Source: Fragilariopsis cylindrus CCMP1102
Lineage: Eukaryota > Bacillariophyta > Bacillariophyceae > Bacillariales > Bacillariaceae
Length of the DNA stretch: 64,000 nucleotides
Reading direction: 5' to 3'
Assembly: GCA_900095095.1 (NCBI GenBank)
Contig: FMBT01000310.1
Coordinates: 466,459-530,458 of the forward strand
The translations under genes were made by a program, and so were the position numbers. The notes beneath the pieces were generated by a model, which was not told where the DNA came from, did not search any database, and saw only the letters and a program-made list of their open reading frames with translations. Positions 52,567 to 64,000 of the stretch are shown piece by piece; within the stretch, counting starts at the first letter, position 1, and every line of letters begins with the position of its first letter.

Positions 52567-54318
52567 TCACGTCGGAGTTTTCTTTTCATCCGCCGGTCGT
52601 GCATTTTGGATTCGTTTGATCAGATCGCTCGTTGATAAGCCTTGGGTACGAGATAATGGACGTGCAATACCCATTTGTCTTGGGACTTTGTAATATGGAT
52701 CATCATTCGGATCGGGATATCTCTCTAGGTATTCTTCTCCGTAGGCTACTATGTGAATCTGGTGTCGATCCAAGAATTCACGCGTTAATCCGAAACAGGG
52801 TGCGTCTGGGATAACTTTAGTGACAGCTTTACAGGCTTCTACTTCCGCACATCGTTCTGAGCAGGTCATGATCGGTGGACGTTTGTATGCGTTCGCGTCT
52901 TTATCTCCGACAACTCCAACATACAATCGATTTCCGTACGTTAACGCGTTTTGGAAGAGCATCTTATGTCCGACGTGGCACAAATCGTAGATCCCGTCAC
53001 AATAAACGTTCCGGCAGGTAGTCAGCAAGGGTAGATTGAGATAGGCGCACAAATCTCCAAAAACGGCGACGTAATAGGTAAGCACAAGAGCTAATATCGT
53101 CGAATGGGAGTAAACACCCGCTAACGACATGAGAACGACCCATGGATGAAGTTCTCGTCCTGCCATTTTTGCCAAGGTCAAATCACTCGTTAAAACAGCC
53201 ATAAATAAACCATCACAAATAACATCAGCCATGCTCACATTGGGAGTGTCTCCCGCCGCTGATACGGATGAGTCGATACCCTCTATATTGTCCGCACCAG
53301 CAAAAAAACGGAAAACGACATCGGAATGAAAGTACAAGACAACCGGAATAAATCGCATCAACAAAGACGCCGAAAGACCGAACCGACTCCATCCGTGATT
53401 TTTTTCTAGTAGCATAGTTCTAGTAACGGCCAAAACATACATAGCATAATATCCGAATTTTACCATAAGATGGGGAGTGAGGCTGCTGTAGAGTCGAGCA
53501 GCATCATCGGTATCAATTAACCCACCTCCATGATCGTCGACTTTTGTCAGTATAGTTTCTACGGCAGTTTCAGTTAAGGTCCACAACCAATCAAATCCTA
53601 TGGTAGCTCGGATGGCAAGCAGAGAAACGGCCATAAAAATCACTTCCCCCGGTCCACTCAAAACGCTAAATCTCAATGGCGCCTGTCTATTGAATGCTGA
53701 TAAGTGCTTAACGAACAACACGAGTTGCGCACTCTGTACGGCATACCATTGAGTTTCCAGTATGGTTGCAGCTGTATTAGCGTTACTATTTTCGCCCGTC
53801 CCACCGAGGAGACAATAGGTCGTCAATACGCTCAAGAAAACCGTCGCAGCGGAATCCGTCGAATATTTGAAAAAATCTCCCAAAGGAGTGCGCTGTCGGA
53901 TACGATCGGCATGGACCAACACCATCGAATTTAACGCAAAAAACACGCTAATGACGGAAGCAGCCAACCAAGCGTATCCGGAACTTGTTGCAGCCCCACC
54001 GTAATGAAATACAATATACCAGGTTTGTCCTAGCAACCCTAAACCACCCAAACATAACACGTTCGGTGCTACGGTAGCTGGGACATATCGAGATAAAAAT
54101 ACCCACAATGGTAACAAGTATTGGCCGCTCAGACTTTTATCGGCGATTTCTTCCTTCCAACACCCGAATCTATACTTTTCAGGCGTGGTTAAAAACAATT
54201 CCAACCAATTTTCGGTTGCTCGTACAACAACGTTGTTTGAAGACGAAGCTAAATCACTGTAGCTGTTGGTTTTGGCGTTCATATTAGTCGTACCATTGGT
54301 TGCAGTGGAACTAGACAT
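52567..54318 (-). CDS. fusion of CDP-alcohol phosphotransferase fold (degenerate) with phosphocholine/ethanolamine cytidylyltransferase
   Basis: One frame encodes 583 residues. Residues 70-420 are a multi-pass membrane domain that opens like aminoalcohol phosphotransferases (V-P-A-T-V-A-P-N-V-L-C-L) and has T-P-L-G-D-F-F-K-Y-S-T-D-S at 144-156. The family motif D-x2-D-G-x2-A-R-x8-G-x3-D-x3-D appears mostly lost: the positions read Asn130, Val133, Leu134, Ala137, Asp138, Gly147, Lys151, Asp155. Residues 435-575 are a cytidylyltransferase with Y-C-D-G-I-Y-D-L-C-H-V-G-H (HxGH at 448-451) and R-T-Q-G-L-S-T-S-D-L-I, the substrate-binding motif of CCT enzymes. CTP:phosphocholine or phosphoethanolamine cytidylyltransferase is thus the likely activity, anchored in a membrane by a non-catalytic partner domain. 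Both steps belong to the Kennedy pathway. Confidence 0.8.
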   Translation of the reverse strand: MSSSTATNGTTNMNAKTNSYSDLASSSNNVVVRATENWLELFLTTPEKYRFGCWKEEIADKSLSGQYLLPLWVFLSRYVPATVAPNVLCLGGLGLLGQTWYIVFHYGGAATSSGYAWLAASVISVFFALNSMVLVHADRIRQRTPLGDFFKYSTDSAATVFLSVLTTYCLLGGTGENSNANTAATILETQWYAVQSAQLVLFVKHLSAFNRQAPLRFSVLSGPGEVIFMAVSLLAIRATIGFDWLWTLTETAVETILTKVDDHGGGLIDTDDAARLYSSLTPHLMVKFGYYAMYVLAVTRTMLLEKNHGWSRFGLSASLLMRFIPVVLYFHSDVVFRFFAGADNIEGIDSSVSAAGDTPNVSMADVICDGLFMAVLTSDLTLAKMAGRELHPWVVLMSLAGVYSHSTILALVLTYYVAVFGDLCAYLNLPLLTTCRNVYCDGIYDLCHVGHKMLFQNALTYGNRLYVGVVGDKDANAYKRPPIMTCSERCAEVEACKAVTKVIPDAPCFGLTREFLDRHQIHIVAYGEEYLERYPDPNDDPYYKVPRQMGIARPLSRTQGLSTSDLIKRIQNARPADEKKTPT

Positions 54319-54772
54319 ACTCGTAATTGGAATTGTTGATGATTCGATTCGATTCGATTATAAGTGATAACCAGGTGGGCGAATGTACATACTATACTTT
54401 TTCGTGTCCCAATACCATTTTGTGTAGTTTACAAAAAAAGGATTCTTTTAGTTGAACTTTGTCCGTAAGGTAGTGCTCGCTCACCTCTTTTTGGTGGTAG
54501 CTAGCTAGTTTCGAAAACTCCGTGCTTTTAATGCGCGCACCAGAATTCTATTTAGAAAAATAATTTATTTAAATTTACGCCTTATAATTAATTAGAAAAC
54601 AAATGATAAATAATAATAATAAAAAGTCTCATAAAATAAACAATAAATCCTACAAAATACAATAATATTATGTCTTCACACAAATCTCTCATGGAAAATA
54701 TAATAGTATTATGTACGGTATGTGCTCTCTTTGTTTCGCATTCAGTCTCTGAAGATTTTGATCCAACAAATA

Positions 54773-54879
54773 CTAGTCTTCAGTCTAAGATCCTAGCTAA
54801 CTCTGCAATTAGATGACGATGTAAACCAGTAAGCAAAAGCACGTCTCTTTCAAAGACAGTGAGAGATCAATACCAATCA
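54773..54879 (+). repeat. dispersed noncoding repeat, copy A
   Basis: This segment shares TAGTCTTCAGTC, CTGCAATTAGATGA, GATGTAAACCAGTAAGCA, AAGCA-C/T-GTCTCTTTCAAAGACAG and GAGATCAAT with copy B at 55663-55760, in the same orientation. The longest shared stretches are about 20 bases. Confidence 0.8.
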
Positions 54880-55662
54880 ACTTTAACCTTAACTCATTGA
54901 TTTACTATATAACTTGTATGAATGTATATTTATTAATCTAGTTAATTTCTATGTAAATTTGTATAGCAGACTATTACATCTTTAAATTTGCCTCCGTTAA
55001 TTAAGTGAGAGATCTAACTCACCCCGGGTAAAACAACACTTGCCACAAGTTGCTTTCAAGAGTACAGCTGGTCAATACCAACCGGCAAAAAACTAAGGAT
55101 CAAAGGCAATGATTATTGTACCTTGTATTTGAACGAGAATACATATTGATGAATATCCAAATCCTCACAAAGGAGAACACACAGTTTGGATATCACCTGG
55201 AAATCAATGCATAAGATAGAAACTATTAGGAAATGGTTGAATCATCATTACACCAACCAATAGTGACAAATTACTGGTAAGTGTTTGACTCATCAGTGGT
55301 AACCAATTATTGATAGGAATGAGCATCAAAATGTAAATTCAAAAGCTCAAGACAAAGCAATAGACGATAAAATAATTGTACAAATAATATATGAACACAA
55401 AGTGATACCATAGATTATTCAATCCATTGTGTGGTGAGTGTTGATGGACTACTAACTTGCGCATGAACAGGGTCTTGGTGAGCATCTTGGTGTTCTGGTA
55501 CAGGTAGTAGTAGAACGCGGCAATGATGTATACAAAGAGATACTCTACTTAGTGCATCTCATTTTATGAAAGGAAAACTCTTAATATCCAGTTTGAAATG
55601 TCCACATATCCCAAGCAACAAGAAGAGTAAGCTTTAGAACAATAGATATCACCAACAAAGCA

Positions 55663-55760
55663 TAGTCTTCAGTCAAGATCCAAATCTGCAATTAGATGAT
55701 GTAAACCAGTAAGCATAAGCATGTCTCTTTCAAAGACAGCAAGAGATCAATGGCAATCAA
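55663..55760 (+). repeat. dispersed noncoding repeat, copy B
   Basis: Second copy of the segment at 54773-54879, in the same orientation and about 890 bp away, with a few deletions. Confidence 0.8.
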
Positions 55761-56562
55761 TCAAGAAGGTGTACACCAAACATGTTGTTCAAGATAAATG
55801 TATAGCTACTTTTCCCTTCTTGCCAGAGTAAAACTTATGATAAGTGCTTTACATGAGAGCACAATTTGTCACAGTATGAAAATGATTTGTGTTCATTTAT
55901 AAAAACTACTAAAGGTGGTACGTACTATCATAGAATAGTCTGTAGTAGTGGTCAATAAAAGCAAAACTAATACGCCTATCTCATATTGATTTAATTTTAT
56001 GGATTCACTATTTTTTTGAGTAAAATATCCAGGTAATGCATTTTGGTTTTTTAGAGATATGTTGTATGATCTGGTCATGTTAAAGGTGTACAAGTATGTG
56101 ACGCTTATAGTACTGAATCTTATTCAAGTTGACAAATCCCTATTGCTTGTATAGCATCAGATAATACAATTGCATAAGTTCACAAGGGTGTAAAGTGTGC
56201 TATATTGTTATAAGCAACTATGGAATATTACAGAGAACAAGGAGATATATGTAGTCTAGAACAAAAATATTACTGCATGAGGTCTGAGAAAGCCTGCTTA
56301 ATTATTTGTAGTCAATGGAAGAATGTGTATGGCACATTCTTTTAACTGTTGAAGAACGAGCATGACCATAGCTCTAAACAATGTTTGCAGGTCGACCATT
56401 GTCTCACACTAGCCTTTCTTGAGAAGCGGCACGTGCAGCTACTCTAATAAAAAAAAAGTTATATATGCAGAGTAAATGTTGAGTATAGGACTATAATATG
56501 TTATCTTTGATACAATTGTAGCAGTCTATCTCCGTTCACAATAAAAGAGAGAAAATAATCCT

Positions 56563-59500
56563 TTAGAGAATTTTCTTGGCTCTTCGAAGAAGGGATCGCC
56601 ACTCGTACGTCGGTACGAGGTAACATCTTTGGTTCTCAGCCGGGTCCGCGCGACTCAGAATCCCGATCACTTCTCCTTGCTGGTTAATGCAAGGTCCGCC
56701 ACTGTGACCGCCGATTGTAGGGCAAATGATGACAATTTCTTCACGTGGTTTGAAACGATGACGAACCGGCTGTTGTTGGTGTCCGTTCCCGTCGTTGTTG
56801 TTGCTAACTTCGCCGAACTTTTTACACACATACCCTCTAGCGAAGTCAGCGTATCGATTCAAACTCACACCAGGGCCCATCAGACCTTCTCCTCCTTGAT
56901 TGTAACCTACAATCCTTACTTGCTCGTCCAATTCACACTTGTCCGTTATTTTCAGTTGCTGTAACTTTTCTTGTTTGATAGCGTGGGGGTTATTCAAGAG
57001 AAGATGTTCTATTTGATCGCCACATCCTTCCCCAGCGCCTCCGATATCATTTTCCATCCTCGTTGTGATGCGTAGAACGCAAGCATCGAGATGACATGTG
57101 CCTTCATCGATTTCTGGATCCTTAGCTACTATCTTTGCAAAGTATCGAAAGACCGCCTCTGTTCCCGATTCTTCCCCCTTCTTTCGAGGAATTATTCCTA
57201 TGACAACCTTCCCTTGTCGCATTCCGTAGTAGTTTTCACCGAAAGGGGTACTTTTCTCGCCCCAAATATTCATTAACGTGTGAGCCGCTGTTACAATTAA
57301 GCCGCGTTTCTTGTCGGCAATGAAGCCGGATCCGACACGAACAACTTTTCCAGTTTTTCCGTCCCACAATCCGACAACCACCACACTTCGCAACATCTCG
57401 TTGATTGGGACGACAGCTTCAGTCATATCTCCCCTTATCGTAACTCTCTTGGAATGATAAAGGCTATTAGAATAAGGGCATACTAGTCTAATATCAACCT
57501 TATGACCATGGCGGCATCGAAGTGTGAGATCACCTTGCAAGACTCTCCTGCGAATGAAATTAAAGTCCCAGCAACTAGCCTCGCTCACGCCTTTCTTCGA
57601 CAGACATTCTGGACAAAAACCTTGCTTTTCAAACTCTAGACAACTGTATTCTTCCATGACCCTTATCGCCGCCTTAACAACTACCCAATAACCACCCATC
57701 CAAATCTTATTACCTCCGTTACCTTCTTGCCCTTTACCGCTTGTTACGAGGCGCATCGACCCGACGGACATCTGATCGGATCCGACGCAAACTTTAGAAT
57801 CTCTGTCCACAAGAGCCGTGAAGATTTCGACGATACTCTCTTTTTGCTCCCCATTTGATGACTGGACCTGCATTCCAAGCTTTACAATAAATGCAGTGCG
57901 CCAGCAAATAACCTCTTTTACCGTGATATTACCTTCATACGCAAGCTGCCGACGCTTTGCACCTGAATCTTTTGTGTGAGACATAGCATATAGGTCGCTC
58001 AATACAGAGGCTGTAATACGCTCCATCAATCCTGGCGGAACTCCGTCTGGAAATAGAATAGAATGACACAGGGTAGCCTTCCAAGAATCTGTGCTCTTGT
58101 ACGTCCAGGCTTCAGTTGGTTCTCCTGGACCGAGTAGACTAGGTAAAAAGAAATATGTCGATTGAAGCGAATCTTTATCATCAGAAGCGGATCCACTAGT
58201 CGTTATAATATCTGGAGTTTGTGATTCGCCCAATGACTGACGCGAATATTCTTTTCCGCCCAAGAAAGCCTTTTCAATGCAAAGATCGATTGGAATAAAT
58301 ACTCTAAACCGTACCAAGAGTAATTGTAGAAATTCAAAGGGCTTCATTTTCATTTCGTTTGAATATTCTTCTGCACGTTGTGCTGCTTTTTTTGTAAATC
58401 GCTTGGCCTGCCATAGCATACATGCATCTTCTGCTGTAATTACTGGACAATTCATATTAGCTTCGTAAAAAGTATTAGAACGGACTGCTTGTTGATGAAC
58501 ATCGTCTAATGTACGCCTTGTTTCTTTAATCTCGCGATCTAGATCATGACGGAGAATACAAGCGACTGCCGCCACAAGCCACCTCGGATTGAGAAATATA
58601 AATTGCGAGAGCCCACCCGAAAGGTGATCATCAGTTGATACAGAACTATTTTCTGCCGTTGGAACTGCACTGTTCGTTCCAGTTGAAGACTTGTTAGAAG
58701 TCCCATCAACGTCAATGTCATCGTCATAATCGTCGTCGTCCTCATCGTTGCAACGACCGTCGCAACGAGTGGTATTTGGTTTCTCTAGTTGTACCGCGAG
58801 GTTGTGCTGTGCTCGATCTGGTAAAACATCACCAAAATATGAGAGCTCACCAATATTTGTCAAGAAATAGAGAGCATCCCTAACATTTTCTGCGCATGTA
58901 ATGTCATACTTTCGTAATTCTTCTAAAAAGTAACCCCATTCGACTACCTTAAAACGATCTCTCATTCTTCGCACGGCATCTAAGACCTTCAAACGCATGC
59001 GAGGAATACGCGCACCGACGTGACCACGAAAAATTGGATATCGATCTTTCGCCGTATCTCGACCGGTTGCAATATTGTTGATCTTCTCGGTCAATTGCGC
59101 AAATCCAGTGTACTTCGTCCCGCTGACTCTAACAACACAATCCTCTCCATCGTTACCAAAAATTATTTTAGGGCGAGTGTAAGATCCAAGTAATTTGCGC
59201 AAACGCAGAGCAGGCGCGTCATTAGCTCTGTTCTGTTCAGTGTATTCTTTTAAACGATCCTTGATGCCTTGGATGCGAAGAGCTTCATGTTTTAAGAGTC
59301 GTTTTTTAAGGATGCCGCACCTTCGTTTGGCTTCGTAATGGTCATTTTCCTCAAATAGGTCGTCAAAACTAGCAACTGGCAAAATGGCAGCACCCGGAAC
59401 ACTGGACTGTATGCAATTTACCCAAAACTGAACTTTTTCATCAATATCTCTTTCCAGGGCTCGATCCGCTCTTCGCGCTTCCTCTTCGCTGATAAAATCA

Positions 59501-62500
59501 TCGTCATCTGAGTCAGAAAACCCATCATCAGAATCGTAACCTAGTTTAAAGGCGCCAAAAAGATCGTTGGAGCTATTGTCCGCGTTTTTTACACGTTTTT
59601 TGGTCGCTGGATTTGTTGCCCCCATATCCCATACTAGGACATATAGGGCACGTGGGGAAAAGAATAGTTCGTGGGTGGCATGGTAAACGTGCTGCCCAGC
59701 GAAGTCCCATACGCTAAATTTCACGTTGGTATTTCCACAAACCTCCTCCAATTCTTTGTCTTGTAACTGTATCCGACTGTCGATATGTTCATATCGCTTA
59801 TCAACAGCAGGGTCCCATTCGTATATGTCAACGCCAATCGTTCGCTCATCTCGTTTCGGGATGGCAGCATCTTCTCCCTCGATGAGTCGTTTGATCATGG
59901 ATGTCTTCCCGGCCATAGCCATCCCAACAAAAATTACCTTTAGGGTATCATTTATAGTCACTTGGCCGGTATCACCGGCCACATTGCTAGATTCTATCTC
60001 CGGTACCAACTCTGACCTGGAGGAAACCGTGTAAGAATTTTGCTCTGGAGAGTATCGTGTTGAAGGGGAGCTTTTGGTTGATGTTTCTATATCTTGCTGT
60101 AACGAAGCTTCTTCTGTAATTGGATCTTGCAGGCTTTGTGATCGTTTTGGCAGTTTATTGACTGATGGATCATGCATTGCTATCGACGCACGATTATCAG
60201 AATTGGTCGACAATGATTTCGACTTAAGAAGGTCATCCCGTCGATTCTGACTGGATGGGGACGATTGTAATTTCTGTGGTATAGATTTAGATGTGGAAGA
60301 GTGTGAACTGTCTGTGTCGCTGGAATGCCTCCGTCCCAAACCGACTTGCATCCTACGTTTTGGTTTGGAGAAATTCAAGCTCAACCCAACCCCGCCAACC
60401 ATTTTCGATTTGGACTGGTTTTTAGAATGACGCGCCGCTTTGGATTGCAACGCTTCTAACGCATTCGGTTTGGATTGGTCCTCCATACTGAGACAATGAT
60501 AGTAGCGTTTCATGCTACCAATACCTCGTTCACAAGTTTCAATCGGTGGTTGAATAACAGGATTACTCGACACGTCAATTGTCTTGATATCCATATTACA
60601 GACTCGCATAGGAATTCTTTCCAAAAAATTGTTCATTACTTTGAGTGTTTTAAGTGTTTTTAGGCGGTCTAATTCTTCCGGTAGATATGCGAGATCGTTG
60701 TAACCTAAATTCAATATCTCTAATCGAGCAAGCAACTTTGGATTGTGGGGAACCACTATCACCGAAATCTTATTCCCGTACAAATTCAAATCTTGTAATT
60801 CTAAGAGTCCTTCCAACATAGTCTGTGAGGGACGATAAAAAATACGACAAGAAAGAAAAATGCGATTAGGACACGAAGTGATTCCATTCCATTTCGTTGG
60901 CAAAAACGAACGGCTAGCACGGTATCAAAACACGTCAACATTGATTGATTCAATTTTTGCTGTGTGTGTGTGTGGTGTGTGTGTTTAAACGTACCTCTTC
61001 AGGAAAGTCGGTTAGACGATTGTGTGACAGGTTTAATCGTTTCAATTGCGGCAAATTCCATCGCTCCGGCAGCTGATGTATCTCGCACTGGGATATGTCC
61101 AACGATTTGAGAGAAGGCAAACACGTGACCAATTTTCTAGGGACGGTTGATAACCGGTTGCCCGACATCGATAGTTTGTATAACGATTGCCCCAAAACTG
61201 TTCCGAACAAATCCTTCACGGGTATATCAGCTGCTGTCATGTGCAATGAATTCAGAATCAGTTTCCTTTTGAAAGGAAATCGGATTGTTTCGCATGCGTC
61301 TAGTAGCAATGCAATTTTGTTCTGTAGCTGTGTGTCGTTCGTCGAGCTTCTCTGGGCGTTATTGTTTGCGGTATCACCACTACTGCCGCCACTGTGTCTG
61401 ATGTGAATCAGCGGCTTGTAGACGACGAGCACCATCGCCATCACCACCACCAATTGAGGTGGTAGTTGTTGAGGTTGCAATAGTGGTATGGTTTTCGTCC
61501 TTTGGTGTGCTACCGATGCTATATTCTGATTATGGTTGTCGCTGACGTTGCCAGCACCACCACCAAAGGCTGTACTACTATTGTCGATTAGAGAGAAAGG
61601 CTCTACTATCCCACCAGTAATTCTCGAACCGCTTAGGTCGCCTCCATTTGCGTTAGAAAAGTGTTGCTGCTGTTGGTGATGCGGGATCAGCTTACCAGAA
61701 GAAGCAAAAGAACGGCTTGGTACCGGGTTGCCCTGTAGAAGACTATTAGAGGCGTTGGCGTCGCTGCCAATCTTACTACTGCCTCTATCGATACCACGTG
61801 TCATCGTCCCCGTATTATTGTTGTTATTCTTGCTGCTGTTATAGTAGTGGTGTTGATGTTGATTGGCGTGATGCTGGTGACCGTTATTCTCGGAGATTGA
61901 CAGATCACTTAAAGTGCTAGTCGTCGATCGACTATCGGTGTTATCGCAGTAATATGAGGATGCGGGCGCAAAAACTACAGGTATTTGATGCTGATTTTGA
62001 TGCTGCTGCTGTGACGACGAAGATGCAGTAGACTGTTGTCGTGTGTTATTATTTATATTTTGCGTCAATAAATGTGCCCTGTCGTCTCCACGATTGCTGT
62101 TGTCGTTGTGCGCCGCTGGAACGACGACGCTCAGAACTGCTGCCGCAGCTGCATCCGCAGCGGAAGCATATAATGTAGAGGATAATATTGGTTGATGTTG
62201 TTGTTGTTGGTACGACGGTGGAGTAGTAATACGATGGATGTTGCTGCTGTTATAGCATTAATTTGGTTGTTATGGTTGGTCAACGTGGTCGTCGTCGCCA
62301 AGTTGGAATGCAAGAAGGTATGAGAACCATCATTATCCACCGAGTTATCGTAGGTGTATAACTATCATCTGTTGTATACACATCACTGGACATCTCTTCT
62401 TCTAACGCACTCATCGTTGTATTATGACCACTCGATACTTGAACATTATTGCCATTGCCATTGCCATTGCCATTGTCATAATTATAACTATTTCGATTGT

Positions 62501-63600
62501 CTCTATTGATGTTTATGTTGCTGTTCACGGTTGGAACCTCTGTATAATAACCATTATCGACGATCCCGCCGTCTACGCCTAGTTGTTGTTGTGCGTCAAG
62601 CTTTAAGCGCCGTACCTCGTCACGTTGTTTACTCTTTAACCGAGCTTCAGCGCTGTTTGAGCCGGTACTTCCCAAGCTGGATGCGGAAGCACTATGGTGG
62701 AATGGATGAACGGGTGGTGATGATCGTTGTTGCTGTTGCTGTTGCTGCTTTTGATTTTTTTGGTGATGATATAACATTAATACCATGTTGTTGATTATCG
62801 TTCGCTGCCTCCCTCGTAGGCTTCCTAGTGGCTCCAAACATTTTCGGCCCGGACGATAGTATTGTTTTCATTTTGTGAATGCTGTTATTCTTCTTCGAAA
62901 GTGAATTTGAGCGTGAGTTTTTATTGTCAATGTCAATGTCAACGTCAGCATATCTTTGTTGTGCCGTTGTTTGATCACTGCTACGGAGTCTTCCTGTTCC
63001 TCCTCCCAAAGCCCTACCACTACCACTACTGCTACTAGCACGACTAGTACGACTGGTTTGTCTAGTCGTTGTCTTCCAAAAATTGCTTCCGCCACCTCCA
63101 CCTCCACCACTTATGCCACTGTATATAATACCTCCATTTCCATTTCCATTTCTGCGAGGAATTAACACCACCGAAATTCACTACTGACGGTGCTACTATT
63201 TTTATTTTTACTATTATTATTATATTATTATTATCTCTTAACAAGGAAGAGGAACCAAGATCTGGAATACTACTAGTACTTGTATTAGCCATCGTTCTAC
63301 CACCACCAGCAACAACACCACCACCAGAGTGTCCGTGTTGTTGGTTGTTGTTGTGGTTGTGCTGATTATTATTATTATTATTATTGTGACGTCCTCCCAG
63401 CTCCAGAAGAAGCCGCAAATTGTCGATGGAATTCGTCAACGGCGTCTTCTTGTCTATCGTATGCTAAAAAACTTTGTTCTTCATAACTGTAACTTGGTTC
63501 GGTTTCATCAGGAGTTTCGTTCAAAGGTTGTTGTCTCGGGTGGAAAATGAATTGGACGTCCTCTCGTACCTCCGCCACTGACGTCGACGTTAGTTGACAT
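56563..63600 (-). CDS. LRR-Roc-COR GTPase with C-terminal trypsin-like protease (N-terminal part with frame breaks)
   Basis: The C-terminal exon 60822-56563 is one clean frame of 1419 residues; the preceding exon ends at 60993 with a GTACGT donor (170 bp intron with a GT repeat). Leucine-rich repeats span the junction (L-K-S-L-D-I-S, L-K-R-L-N-L-S-H-N-R-L, L-E-I-L-N-L-G-Y-N). A Ser-rich linker leads to a Ras-like Roc GTPase with P-loop G-M-A-M-A-G-K-T-S and W-D-F-A-G-Q. A COR-like region, a Cys/His segment (C-P-E-C-L ... C-R-H-G-H) and a chymotrypsin-fold domain follow: V-T-A-A-H, C-H-L-D-A-C and G-G-H-S-G-G-P supply a full His-Asp-Ser triad. Upstream to ATG 63600 the coding is low-complexity (Asn, Gln, Ser, Gly) and broken by one-base shifts near 63560, 63420, 63200, 62700, 62340 and 62245. 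Likely a nucleotide-regulated signalling protease. Confidence 0.7.
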
Positions 63601-64000
63601 GATGATACAATTATATATATTGATTTTAATAACGCGATGATTCGAGTATGATGCTTCGATTCGTTTTTTATTTTACCCTCAACTCTACCCATCCTATCTT
63701 GAACTTAACTAAACTACCATTTAATTACTACTATATACTACTATATATTATTATATACATTTGATAAAACAAACACCGGCGTTTGTAATGTTTGCTTTCA
63801 AGATTTCGATTTTCGATACTGTATCGCTTGTTCTCTATTTATTTACAATACTCAACAATACCAAGTTACGCCACTTTAGAGTAAAAGAGTTACATCACAA
63901 GAAGGAAGCACACAGAAAAGAACCTAAAAGATGTCGCGCTCGCACGTAGCAAACTAAATACCGTAGAACATACTCCTCCGTGCAACGTTTAATTCACTCG
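63601..64000. other. region upstream of the LRR-Roc gene
   Basis: Probable promoter of the minus-strand LRR-Roc gene. TACTACTATATACTACTATATA repeats occur near 63727-63749. A short plus-strand frame (63761-63949) has no recognisable features. Confidence 0.4.

Larger units (their letters stand above)
54319..56562. other. 2.2 kb gene-poor intergenic region with a dispersed repeat
   Basis: AT-rich stretch between the promoter side of the fusion enzyme and the 3' end of the large LRR-Roc gene. Two related segments about 100 bp long occur at 54773-54879 and 55663-55760 (separate entry). No coding frame, tRNA or other RNA signature is convincing. Confidence 0.45.

Overview
The window is nuclear DNA of a eukaryotic alga, most likely a diatom (a pennate relative such as Pseudo-nitzschia, Fragilariopsis or Nitzschia is my guess; genus not established). 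The reasons are AT-rich sequence with many simple repeats, short GT-AG introns (mostly 50-200 bp), secreted and plastid-type leaders, a heat-shock-factor gene with a glutamine/histidine-rich tail, and stramenopile-style multidomain proteins. No prokaryotic operon structure, CRISPR array, rRNA or convincing tRNA is visible.

Layout. 1-6700: tail of an upstream gene, then two paralogous type I membrane proteins, each with signal peptide, five Tudor/agenet-like repeats and one C-terminal membrane helix (627-2211 and 5143-6673, minus). Between them lies a secreted alpha-carbonic-anhydrase-like gene (2711-4549, plus). 7400-19000: a low-complexity protein with a ubiquitin-interacting motif and a C-terminal zinc ribbon, a mitochondrial ATPase-inhibitor (IF1)-like gene, a four-exon MATE-like transporter, a 2.4 kb gene-poor stretch, and an acidic protein with a C-terminal membrane helix. 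19100-25360: two more carbonic-anhydrase-like genes in divergent orientation and a broken fourth copy. 25500-31200: a fusion with zinc finger, TruA-type pseudouridine synthase fold, TET/JBP-like oxygenase fold and FkbM-type methyltransferase, then an armadillo/HEAT-repeat protein. 31580-36460: a candidate mobile element in which a RusA-like resolvase gene and a tyrosine-recombinase gene converge on an inverted-repeat and simple-repeat zone. 37600-41500: ribosomal protein eS30 and an ABCG half-transporter. 42000-48500: a conserved protist protein of unknown function, a probably plastid-targeted cupin, and a Golgi-type glycosyltransferase. 49670-54320: a heat-shock factor and a phosphotransferase-fold plus cytidylyltransferase fusion. 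56560-63600: a very large LRR-Roc-COR protein ending in a trypsin-like protease.

Most genes are independently transcribed. Two groups look connected: the secreted proteins at 0.6-6.7 kb and 19-25 kb (two paralogous families interleaved), and the recombinase/resolvase pair at 31.6-36.5 kb.

Several genes are interrupted by one-base frame breaks, often inside short homopolymers (for example near 9595, 17990, 22748, 27785 and in the N-terminal region 62000-63600). Clean long reading frames lie between them. I therefore suspect residual assembly indels for many of these, and have not called such genes pseudogenes on that evidence alone. Exon boundaries were derived by eye from splice-site consensus, reading phase and comparison between paralogues inside the window.
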